Of a stretch of 64,000 nt of DNA, positions 32,701 through 41,601 are shown in pieces; position 1 is the first letter of the stretch, and each line of letters opens with the position of its first letter. Both the position numbers and the translations under genes were made by a program. The stretch is from Hortaea werneckii (lineage: Eukaryota > Ascomycota > Dothideomycetes > Mycosphaerellales > Teratosphaeriaceae), in NCBI GenBank assembly GCA_037044905.1, contig JBAOKB010000083.1, positions 29,511 to 93,510 on the forward strand, read 5' to 3'. The notes below the pieces were generated by a model. That model was not told the DNA's origin and did no database searches. It saw only the letters and a list, made by a program, of their open reading frames with translations.

Positions 32701-33107
32701 TCGGCCAAGGCGAGCTCGCCGTCCCGCAGTACTTCTACGCCGACTGGGCGTACGTCCCCGGCGCCGGCTCCTACCTCTGGTCCGTCGGCATCGACCAACC
32801 GACCGGATACGCATACCTCTACCGCTTCGACCAAGCCACCCTGACCAGCATCATCGTGGCCTCCTTCGGCGACATTGGTCTCACCGGTTGGATCCCCGAT
32901 CCGGCTAGTGGATACCGGTTGAACTTTGGCGCCGTATACGCGTCTGCCGACGGTTTCCTGTACGGAAGCGAGAACATCAGCGGCAACATTTATCGGTTCA
33001 CCGTCACGGAGCCGTATAACTGGCAGTTCTTGGTCCAGGGGCCGGGCACGGTGCAGAATGATGGCGCTAGGTGCATTGATAACACTGAAGCTATCGGCAC
33101 GTACTAG
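29705..33107 (+). CDS. Secreted S/T/P-rich repeat protein with two PAN-like domains and DUF6923-like C-terminus
   Basis: Five exons (29705..29792, 29849..31961, 32054..32141, 32196..32584, 32639..33107) give 1,048 residues. It starts with a signal peptide (LLKLAALLLAAARVEAQ). Residues 105-365 are Ser/Thr/Pro-rich with a 33-residue tandem repeat (VLSTSSSVTFTSTPSP...PPPIYTPP). A Cys-rich PAN/apple-like domain follows (about 373-474, DTTGG..RDCFGIC..CQGFVW). Then come Thr runs with PPIYTPP spacers, a second PAN-like domain (about 615-717, FQECFTVCDGYPTCQGFVW), more Thr/Ser linker, and a C-terminal domain (about 796-1048) that resembles DUF6923, a beta-propeller-like fungal module. The linkers should be heavily O-mannosylated. 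PAN modules bind protein or carbohydrate, so an adhesin or cell-wall role is likely but inferred. No GPI signal is visible at the C-terminus. Function unknown. Confidence 0.82.
30082..30834 (+). repeat. In-frame minisatellite, 99-bp unit, seven copies
   Basis: Units start at 30082, 30220, 30319, 30418, 30517, 30616 and 30718. Four consecutive units are exactly 99 bp, the next is 102, and the two outer units are longer (138 and 117) because of extra Ser codons. Each encodes a Val-Leu-Ser-Thr-Ser start and a Pro-Pro-Ile/Val-Tyr-Thr-Pro-Pro end. The in-frame length suggests expansion and contraction under protein-level constraint. Confidence 0.92.
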
Positions 33108-33280
33108 ATGGAACGAAATGGGAGGGAAGCAGGGAGAAAGAAGGTTGAGCGAGGAGGGTTTAATGGATCAGCAGTGGATGTCTTTGTTTTGTACGATTAG
33201 CATCTTGTTACACGAACGCTTCTTGCGGAGTAGATAGGTTTGAGGCAATTTAATTTCTCGGTTCGCAGTCCTGCCCTTCT

Positions 33281-33313
<33 letters not shown>

Positions 33314-33658
33314 ACCCCCCCACTCTTTTGCTTTTGAGGAAGGGGATTCATCTAAATGTAGATCGCGTCTGGGCCGACGCAACTGAACAATACATGAAAG
33401 GACGGGAAGGTGAACTGCTTTGTAAAGACTTGTAAGCGAAATCTTTAGAGGCGATGCATTTGCCACGTACACTGCTAGAACGATCAGCCTTTCCCATATG
33501 GCTGTCCCATGCACAACAGCAACTGAAATGCAAAGTACAATTCACATTTCAAAAATACAGTGAGGAGTGAAGATTCAAGCAAACTTGCTTAAACAGATTG
33601 ATCACATTTCAATACATGTACATAAAACGGAAGGAACTCCCTGCAAAACGCAAACAGC
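33108..33658. other. Convergent 3' intergenic region
   Basis: 3' ends of the PAN-domain gene (plus) and HRD3 (minus); contains the long C run. No gene seen. Confidence 0.55.
33282..33313. repeat. Homopolymer run of 32 C
   Basis: An uninterrupted C run followed by A and a further C7, about 175 bp after the PAN-domain stop codon. On the minus strand it is a G run capable of G-quadruplex formation. True length uncertain. Confidence 0.8.
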
Positions 33659-36343
33659 TCAATGTCCCACACCCCCAGCAACCCAAGCATTCCAATTCGG
33701 ATCCCCAGGCTGCGGGAAGAAGCCACCATCGGGTTGCTGTCCCGGGGGCGGCGGCGGAGGAGCTTGCTGTTGCTGTTGCTGCTGTTGCTGACCTTGCCCT
33801 TGACCTTCCTGCTGCAGACGCCGCTGTTCCGCCGCCCGCTGCTGCTGCTGACGATAATAGATCAACCAACCCAGAGCAGCGATCAACCCACCAATCAACA
33901 ACGTCTCTAGCACGCCGTCCTCGAAATCCTCCCCTTCCCCGCTATCCCATCCATAATCCACATCGCCGCCCGGCATCCCTTCCTGCTCCGCCGCAGCAGC
34001 AGCAGCCCACTCCTCCTGCTCGAACTCCTGCGCATACATCTGCGCGTCGGCCTCGAGGAAAGCGTGGATCCACTCGGCGAGGGATCGCCGGTTGGCGACT
34101 TTAGGGTCGGCGCCCATGGACTTGATGGTCCCGCCGCTGACATCGTTCCACCAGCTGCGCCAGCGGAGCTTGACCAGGCTCAGCTTGACGGGCAGGTAGG
34201 CCTCGCGCGGGTTCGTCTCCAGCGCTTGGTCGTACAGCCGCTTGGCGAGGTGGAAGTCCTGCGCGATCCCGACCCCATTCTCGTGCATCCAGCCGAGATT
34301 CCACATGGCTTGCGCCGACTGCAGGGTTTCGGCCGCGGCTTGGTAGCAGGCTGCGGCGTTTTCGGCGCTGAAGGCGGCGCCGAGCCCGGAGAGGTAGTAG
34401 TCGCCCATTTTCACGAGGCTGTCGATGTTCTGCTGTTTGGCGGACCGGGTCCAGTACATGAGTGCCAGCCTTGCGGCATCGCCGACGGGGGTTAGGCTTT
34501 GCTGGCCGATTGATCGAAGGTAGCTGATGGGAGACCACTTGGGTTGTGTATGATCAAGTAGCCATGCGACGTTTGCCTGCGCGTTCTCAGACCCTTGTTC
34601 GGCGGCCATGAGGTAGCTGACGATAGCTTTCTGCATTTCGCCCTCCTCAAACGCTTCATTGGCTTCGGCAGCGGTCGACCAGATGGGCTCGGCTTTCTCC
34701 GCAACGATCTTGTAGTACACGGTCGCCATGCCGCAGCTCCTGTCTCGCCCGATCGCTTGGTTGTTCATTTCCGCCAGATAGTAGAATGCCTCGATATGGC
34801 TGTTGCGGGTGGCGAGCTCGAAATAGCGCGTAGCAGTCTGAATATCACCTTGGTCGAGGAAGAGCTGCGCCAGTGCGGTCTGAGCAACAGCCATATCTTG
34901 ATCGGCAGCTGCAGAAAGGTAATCCGCAGCTTTTGCCGTATCCTGCTGTACGCCGAGACCCTCGAGATGCATGATCCCAAGACTGTATTGTGAAAGTGCA
35001 TCTCCGTTCTTGAGGCCTCGCCTGAACCAGATCGTCGCTCTTCTGAAATTCTGTTCGGCTCCTTCGCCACGCAAAAACATACGACCTAGGTAGCCAGCAG
35101 CCTTGCACGCCATTTTCTCAGTGCCTGCCGTGACGTCCTTCCGTACCTTGCCATCCTCGGCCCAATATTCTCGCGCGACTTGTTTGAAGTATTCCTTTGC
35201 CACTCCAAAGTCCCTTTTGAGATGGGAATTGCCCTCGTAGTGCAGTCTAGCGAGACCGAAAGTCGCCTTCAGATCGCCTTTGGACGACTGAAGGTGCAGG
35301 TACTCAAGTACATCTTCAACGTCTGCGTAGGCATCGGAAGTTGGCCCGCCTTGCTTCGCGTGGATCCCTGATGAGCTGACCGAAGCGCCCTCGCCGTATA
35401 CTCCACCATCTTCATCCGCTAGTCGATAGCTGTCTCTGGGCAGGCTGTACCCTCCTGGCGGGCCTGATCGGTAATACGCAATAGCCTTGTCCGCAACCCT
35501 CTTGTACCAATGGACGCTCTCTTCGCAATTCTTGGGTGTGGCTACTGCTGCATGGTGCCGATACGCCAAGGTCATTTGAGATCGAGTGTTGCCTTGCTCC
35601 GCTGCAAATGTGTGATAGAGCATCGCTTTTGCCTGGTCCATTGGTATTTCAGGAGCCGCCAGACCGGTTGCGTAGAGGAAAGCCAGCATGTGTTGAGCGG
35701 TACTGTTCCCATCGAGGTTTGCAAGTTGCTGGTAGTAATTGAAGGCCTGCGGATAATTGATCGGGTGTGAAAAGTTGCCGTGGAAGGACATTTCCGCGAG
35801 TAGATACAACGCATCGGGATCGCTTGCTTGAGCAGCAGTCTGGAGGAGATTGACCGCTTTCGAGAGGGGTTGCGCCAGCTTCGGTGGACGTTGTTGGGAC
35901 GTTGAGGTCGTCAATAGGTGCGTCTCCTTAGGCTGATTCATGAAGAGCAGCATAAAAGCCTCCTTTGCATAATATACGCCTGTGCCAAACACACCCTTTG
36001 GCTTCCTCGTGTACTGCGCCAGCTTTGATACTGTAGGCGGCCTGATCTTTCGCAAGATGGCCGACGCCTCTCGAACCGTCTTGGCCGTCTCCCTCTCTTC
36101 TTGCGTTGCAGCATCGTCACCCTTCTGGTCTGTCCATTGGTTCGATTCGGCTGCTGGTTGGGTGTCGTGCAAGGGTTGCTGTTCGCCTACATCTTCTCTT
36201 GCAGTACTCGTGGCGAGAAAGATGAAGAAGGCAACTGTTATTTCTGTTCATTAGCAGACCGAGACTATACCTTCGACTGTCCGTTGGTTGCATGCAAGCT
36301 TACACAGCAGTAGCGGCGCGATGCGCCAAATGCCCGACTTCAT
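33659..36343 (-). CDS. HRD3: ERAD ubiquitin-ligase subunit Hrd3/SEL1L
   Basis: Two exons (36304..36343 and 33659..36234; 69-bp intron) give 871 residues. Hrd3 is the lumenal substrate receptor and stabiliser of the Hrd1 ligase in ER-associated degradation. Exon 1 supplies the signal peptide (MKSGIWRIAPLLLFAFFIFLATSTA across the join), absent if only the long exon is read. The lumenal part is a chain of SEL1/TPR-like repeats: LYLLAEMSFHGNFSH, MLAFLYATGLAA, GYLGRMFLRGEG, YSLGIMHLEGLGV, ALAQLFLDQGDI, LGWMHENGVGI and others, each with the A/G spacing of SEL1 units. One transmembrane helix lies near residues 789-806 (TLLIGGLIAALGWLIYY), followed by a short Gln/Pro-rich cytosolic tail of about 65 residues. 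Topology and repeat order match Hrd3. It is divergent from the F-box gene, 511 bp away. Confidence 0.93.
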
Positions 36344-36854
36344 TGTTGCCGGCAAGGGGTGGGATGTTGTTCCGATGGCCAGCCAGACCGGACGATCATC
36401 TGAGGACCATGATATGGAGGTATAGCTATTAGCAGTTTTGTTGCAGCGGGTGGGTGGTCGAAGAGGAAGAGGTGTTGGCCAGCTGTTGTCTTTGTTTCCC
36501 GGAGCTCGCGCAGCTGCATCGGCAATGCATCGCGTGCGGCTGATGCAGGGGCCAGTGCGTCTGACGTTGCCTGTCTCTGTCTACACAGTACCTATACCTA
36601 TGTATACGCACACCTCACTTACTCATTCAATATTCAACTCACGCCTTCATCTCGTTGTCTTCGGCTCGATGTTACGATGGTCGTGAGAATCAGTGGTTTA
36701 GACACAATCAACCAACTCATCATGGCATCATCGCCTTGAAGCGTAAGGATCCCCCGGGACGCCACTTCGTTCTATCACGGGCATATCTATTCTCAACCAT
36801 TCGGCAGCCATTTTAGAATCGACATTGGCACCACGGCATTGAAAAGGAACCATC
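36344..36854. promoter_or_regulatory. Divergent promoter region HRD3 / F-box gene
   Basis: 511 bp between two start codons on opposite strands. No defined factor site assigned. Confidence 0.5.
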
Positions 36855-38894
36855 ATGGACCGTCTACCGGAGGAAGTAATCCTTCACATCATTACTTATC
36901 TGACCTTACCCGAAAATCTGGCCTTGCAAGCTGTCTCCTCCCGGTTCCTCATCTTAGCCCGGGATGATACGATCTGGAAGCAGGAGACCTTCACTCATTC
37001 TCGAGCCGAGGCACTCCGTCGTCGCCAGCAACTTCTCGACGCTCAGGACGCTCGGCTCGCCGAACTCCGCAATGCGGTCACAGCACTCCCCGGCTCTGAT
37101 TTGACCGCATGGGATGTAAGTCAGCTCAGAGGTAGCCCCCAACCAAGGGCAGCAAGTGATCCACAGGCAGAGGCCAAGGCCCAGCGTCAAAGGGCCTTTG
37201 CCAACTGGGAGCCGGCATTCCCTGATGAGCGCCTGGATTACTACGATGAGTTTATTCGCAGGCATGCTCCGATTCGTGTCGGATGGCTGGACTTGCCAAA
37301 AGCTCAGCAGAACGCTGATCGAGAGGAAGTCAGGGAAGCTACTGGTATTGGCACGCTTGATGATCCAGACAACGGAATTGTGCGAAGTCTAGTTGCACCG
37401 CTCGATGACGGGTCCATCTGTATCTGGGACGTCTCACGCAGGTCTACTGTGGGCTATGGTGGTGGAGGAAAATTGCTTGGACAGAGTACGCCCGGCCTGC
37501 TTACCGGCCAACCTCCAAATTCCACGGCCGAAAGCCACAACATCATGACCGAGACAGGTGCAGTGGAGTGCGTTAGCATCGACAATGAAGCGAAAAAGGG
37601 GTATTTCGCAGTGCAGTCCTTACTCCACGAAGTGGATCTAAACACGCTATCACTGACCTCAACCAAACAATATCCATTCCCAATCACCGCACTCTCAAAA
37701 TGTGAAGCGAATGTACCCCTCACAGTCGGCACGAATTGGACCATCCACCTTCACGACCCACGGGACCCAGCCGTCTCCGCTACATCAGGAGAAGACCCAT
37801 CAGGCGATCGAGCCGAACTCATAGGCGGCTCCCCATACTCACACGCCACCCTCGCCCAACCCGGTCCCCTCTCCATCCTCCACGAACCCGCAACAACCAA
37901 CACTCCCAACCCTAACTCCATCTGGGTCGCCGGCCGCTTCACCAGCCTCCTGAACTACGACCGCCGCTTCTTCCCCAAACTCCTAGGAACCATCTTCTCC
38001 GGCGCCCGCATCGCCTCCCTCTCCCTCCTCCCCTTCCCACTCATCCCGCGGAATCTGGATCTCCTCCGCAACCCCTCCATCTCGATCCACGAACTTACCG
38101 CCGCGAAGAAATCCCCCGGCGCGACGCTCGTCGCTGCCGCGGAGTACAAGGGCAAAGGCTCGCTGGAATTCTACGGGCTGTCCTCCCACGATGGATCCCC
38201 TGTAGCAAGGAGAGAACCGCATTATCAAAACCGCCAAACGGCTTCCGCGTCCAAGTTACTCGCGGCTGCGCCACATGGCGGCACGGTGGTGTTCGCCGAT
38301 GGGGACGGGAATCTGAAGTGGCACGAGCGGGATGGGTTTTCTGTCGTCAGGACGTTTAATATCAACGACAGTCTCCCTTCCCACCATCCTCACGGAGATT
38401 CACCGCTCGGCGAAGGAAGAGGAGTAGGTGGTGGTGATGGTGATGGGATTAGTCCCAGCAGTACCAGTACCGGAAGACACCCTACGGAGACTGCTCCTCC
38501 AGGCCAAGGCGATATCGTGCAGAAAATCCTCCCGACCAACCCCATCGCCGCGTCCGACACCGCGGCGTCTCATCGCAGGACGAGTCAAAGCAGTCACAAA
38601 CCCTCAAGGGAAGACCTCCCCTCCTCGCCCCTCCTGCTCTGGACCGGCGACGGCCGGATCGGGATGCTAGGGTACGGCCACCGGGAACCCCTCCACCCTC
38701 GTTCTGGAAACCAGGATCCGGAAACCTCCGAACACAAGGATGGAGCGGGAGAGATCTCCGCCGAAGCGGTCGAGCAGCGCGCGCGAGAGGACGCGGAACG
38801 GCAGTATGGGATGGCGATGCGGCGGGCGCTGGAGAGGAATGCGGATGAGGTGCGGTTTGTGCGGGGGTTGGGGATGGGGTTTATGAGACCCTAG
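36855..38894 (+). CDS. F-box protein with WD-like repeats
   Basis: Single exon, 679 residues from ATG 36855. The N-terminal F-box (RLPEEVILHIITYLTLPENLALQAVSSRF, residues 3-31) would bind Skp1 in an SCF ubiquitin ligase. A helical, Arg/Gln-rich stretch follows (EALRRRQQLLDAQDARLAEL). The middle has beta-propeller-like strands: LVAPLDDGSICIWDVSRR, TALSKCEANVPLTVGTNWTIHLHD, NSIWVAGRFTSLLNYDRRF and VVFADGDGNLKWHERDGF, resembling degenerate WD40 units. The last 150 residues are Ser/Pro-rich and disordered, ending in a helical Arg/Glu segment and GMGFMRP. The substrate is unknown. The codon usage of the second half shifts to C-rich third positions, but the frame is continuous. Confidence 0.78.
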   Translation: MDRLPEEVILHIITYLTLPENLALQAVSSRFLILARDDTIWKQETFTHSRAEALRRRQQLLDAQDARLAELRNAVTALPGSDLTAWDVSQLRGSPQPRAASDPQAEAKAQRQRAFANWEPAFPDERLDYYDEFIRRHAPIRVGWLDLPKAQQNADREEVREATGIGTLDDPDNGIVRSLVAPLDDGSICIWDVSRRSTVGYGGGGKLLGQSTPGLLTGQPPNSTAESHNIMTETGAVECVSIDNEAKKGYFAVQSLLHEVDLNTLSLTSTKQYPFPITALSKCEANVPLTVGTNWTIHLHDPRDPAVSATSGEDPSGDRAELIGGSPYSHATLAQPGPLSILHEPATTNTPNPNSIWVAGRFTSLLNYDRRFFPKLLGTIFSGARIASLSLLPFPLIPRNLDLLRNPSISIHELTAAKKSPGATLVAAAEYKGKGSLEFYGLSSHDGSPVARREPHYQNRQTASASKLLAAAPHGGTVVFADGDGNLKWHERDGFSVVRTFNINDSLPSHHPHGDSPLGEGRGVGGGDGDGISPSSTSTGRHPTETAPPGQGDIVQKILPTNPIAASDTAASHRRTSQSSHKPSREDLPSSPLLLWTGDGRIGMLGYGHREPLHPRSGNQDPETSEHKDGAGEISAEAVEQRAREDAERQYGMAMRRALERNADEVRFVRGLGMGFMRP

Positions 38895-39864
38895 GAAAAG
38901 AAGAAAAGGGAAGAACGGGAGAGAGGGTAAAAGGGGGAGGGGGAGGAAGGAATGGCGTCGTTACCGTACCTAGGTAATCCTTACGAGGAATTTTTCTCCA
39001 TGTGAAAAGGTGGATTTGCGTGGAAAAAGCAAAAGTGATTCCTTAGGATTCACATGTTCTTTGGGGAAGTCGTAGAGCAGGGGCAAGCTATTGTTGCAAT
39101 GTTGCAGTAGACATTATGACTTTCCCTAAAGCTAAATTACTATCTATTCGCTATTCGCTTGCCCCAAGAAAAACTGCCATCCTGAAAACCAATCGATTCC
39201 CTATCTGAACATTGCTACTAGGTGTTCAAAAAAGCCCAAAGATGTGAAAAAGACAGAAACGCCCACGCTAAATGTACTATCTCAAGCCGAAAGAGAACCA
39301 AAACCCCCCTTTTCGCAAAAAATGGCCGGGGGCAAAAATTCGGAAAGGAATATCCCCAAGGTCATTTTCCCTCCTAAATTGACCCCGAATACCGGCGGCG
39401 TTGAAGCCATATGAACCAGGAATCCCTTTTTTAAATTCTCCCTAAAGTTCCTTTCCCAAACCAATTTCGCAAGGAATTCCCATCTTTTATCGCCTCAATG
39501 GTTTCCACTATCCCAGGAGGGCAAAATAAACCCAAAAGCCAAAAAGAAGCCAATCCGAGAGAGCGCCATGCTTGCGGGGGGGAAAAAAAAAAAAAAAAGA
39601 GTAACCCCCCCAATCCTGCCAAAGCCCCGTCCCCCATTTTAATCTTTCGATTAGGGGAAACCCCAAAGATCCGAATACCCAGCAAAAACGTCCCAGAACT
39701 TCCCCGCCCCCCTGCTCATGGAGAAAAAGGGAAGTGTCCTGCATATACCGTGCCAAAATAGAAGAGAAGAAAAAAGTCATTAAAAAGAGAAGAGCCCCGA
39801 AGGAGAGCAAGAAAGGAGAGGGGAGGGATCGCACACGCACGAAGAGGAAGGGAAGAAGGAAGAA
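38895..39864. other. Convergent intergenic region
   Basis: 970 bp between the 3' ends of the F-box gene and the arrestin gene. A run of A's at about 39583-39599. No gene seen. Confidence 0.55.
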
Positions 39865-41601
39865 TCAGTGCGCAGCAACCTCCACACTCCGATCCCCGCG
39901 CATCATCCTCTGCGCGCCGGGGGGAAGCACCGAGTAACCCGGCGGCGCCTCGTCCGCTTCATCACCTCTTCCTCCTGTTGCGGGAACGCGACTCCGCGTG
40001 CGCCGCGGCTCCGGAGGCGTGCGACTCCCGCTCTGACTCCGCGGGTCCTGCTGACCCTCCTGCGAAGCCGAAGCCGAAGCCGAGGGAGAAGAAGGTGCAG
40101 AAGCAGAAGCAGAAGCAGAGAAAGCAGGCGGACCGACCGCCCTCGGCTCAAAGAAATCATAAATGCTCTCCGACTCGGCCGCTTCCTCTTCGGGGGAGAT
40201 AGCGGGGGGAGCGCCGGCAGGACGTTCAGGGGAACGGTTATCCTGCCTGCCCGCCTGGGAGATCTGGATGGGGAGTTTGAGGTCCAAGCTAGGGGCGATG
40301 CCGCCCGTGCCGGAGATGGAGAGGTCGAGTTTCAGCGCGTATTGCCGGCTGACGAGGCAGGAGTGGAAGGTGGGTACGAAGGCTTTGTGGTTGGGGAGGG
40401 TGATGGGGACGAGGAGGCGGGCGGTGTAGTAGGTTTTGCCTTTGTACTGCTCGCTGGGTTGCGGGGTGTTGTCGATGCTGACGCCGCTGAAGGAGGTGGC
40501 GCTGTCGCGGCGAGCGTTGGGATCGGCGGGTTTCTCCGCTTTGCATTTGGTCCATTCCACGTTGGCCATGCAGCGCGAGGAGAGTTGGAGCTGCTCCGTG
40601 TGGATGCCTTGGGAGAGGTCGAGCGAGGATGCGTTCTTGGTGGGGAAGCTCTGGCGTGCTGAGCTGGCGAAGAAAGTGACGACCTTTAATTTGCTGTTCA
40701 TGCAGTTCAGACGCGGCGGTTGCGCGTCTTCGTCTGCTGGGTCAAAACGCAACATGACAGTCGCCATGGTGGTGGTCCTGTTTTCGCTGTCGTGATTGCT
40801 ATTAGGTTTCATCCGCAGCGACGGTGGCTGCGAGGCTTCCATAACCAGCGTTCCCAGCTTTCCCTTCAACATGCCCTTCCTCATCATCTTCTCCTTCCTC
40901 ATGACGTACTCGCTGTCCTTACCGCCAGCGTCCAATGGGGGTTCCTCATCTACCGCTGGGGAGATCCGCAATTTCTTCGCCCTCGACGCCAATGACACTC
41001 GGGAAGCGCCCTCATCGGTACTCTTGACCTTGGAAACCTTGGCAAAGACGCCATAGCGGACACTGGCCATGTCTGGCGCCATGTCGTTGAGCTCACCTGG
41101 CTGATCGGTAAAGTCCTTGTCGCCAAAAGTAGGCGGGAGCTGTAGGTGAGCGTCGCGAACAGAAGGACTTTGGACTTTATGTTGGCAAATGCGCGGCAGG
41201 AGCTGCTGCGGAACCCCGAACACAAAAGGAAAATCATAGGTCTGGCCGGCCTTGAGGATGTTGGCTTCAGGGTAGTGGTCTTCTAACCGAGGTTGGGTGA
41301 GCTTCAGGAATTGATGAAAGGCTTCTGAACGGCCAGACGCAGCTGCTGCCGTGGTCAAGCGTTCTAAGAAAGTCCGGGCAGTGCCGACGAATTCAATCTC
41401 GACGTCGTCGAAGTAGGTATCCGCGGTGGCGGTCACTGAGGCGACGCCTTCAATCTTGTCGAGTGTGGTAAAGACATGCTTGCGACTTGCCAGCTTGATG
41501 CTGATGTCGACTCTCGGGGCCTGCACGAGATGGCGCAACCTAGCCGGGACGCCGGGCGCGTTCGGCGGGCCCTCGCCTGTGGGTGTGGTAGCGGGAGACA
41601 T
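39865..41601 (-). CDS. Arrestin-related trafficking adaptor (Bul-like) with PPxY motif
   Basis: Single exon, 578 residues from ATG 41599-41601 (the frame is open upstream but without an ATG). Fungal alpha-arrestins and Bul proteins recruit the Rsp5/Nedd4 ubiquitin ligase to plasma-membrane transporters for endocytosis. The N-terminal arrestin-like beta domain begins VDISIKLASRKHVFTTLDKIEGVASVTA and includes FDDVEIEFVGTARTFLER, then YDFPFVFGVPQQLLPRICQH. The C-terminal arrestin part has TYYTARLLVPITLPNHKAFVPTFHSCLVSRQYALKLDLSI. The tail is Ser/Ala-rich and disordered and carries a PY motif, PPGY, near residues 553-556, the Rsp5-binding signature. Cargo is unknown. Confidence 0.82.
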   Translation of the reverse strand: MSPATTPTGEGPPNAPGVPARLRHLVQAPRVDISIKLASRKHVFTTLDKIEGVASVTATADTYFDDVEIEFVGTARTFLERLTTAAAASGRSEAFHQFLKLTQPRLEDHYPEANILKAGQTYDFPFVFGVPQQLLPRICQHKVQSPSVRDAHLQLPPTFGDKDFTDQPGELNDMAPDMASVRYGVFAKVSKVKSTDEGASRVSLASRAKKLRISPAVDEEPPLDAGGKDSEYVMRKEKMMRKGMLKGKLGTLVMEASQPPSLRMKPNSNHDSENRTTTMATVMLRFDPADEDAQPPRLNCMNSKLKVVTFFASSARQSFPTKNASSLDLSQGIHTEQLQLSSRCMANVEWTKCKAEKPADPNARRDSATSFSGVSIDNTPQPSEQYKGKTYYTARLLVPITLPNHKAFVPTFHSCLVSRQYALKLDLSISGTGGIAPSLDLKLPIQISQAGRQDNRSPERPAGAPPAISPEEEAAESESIYDFFEPRAVGPPAFSASASASAPSSPSASASASQEGQQDPRSQSGSRTPPEPRRTRSRVPATGGRGDEADEAPPGYSVLPPGAQRMMRGDRSVEVAAH

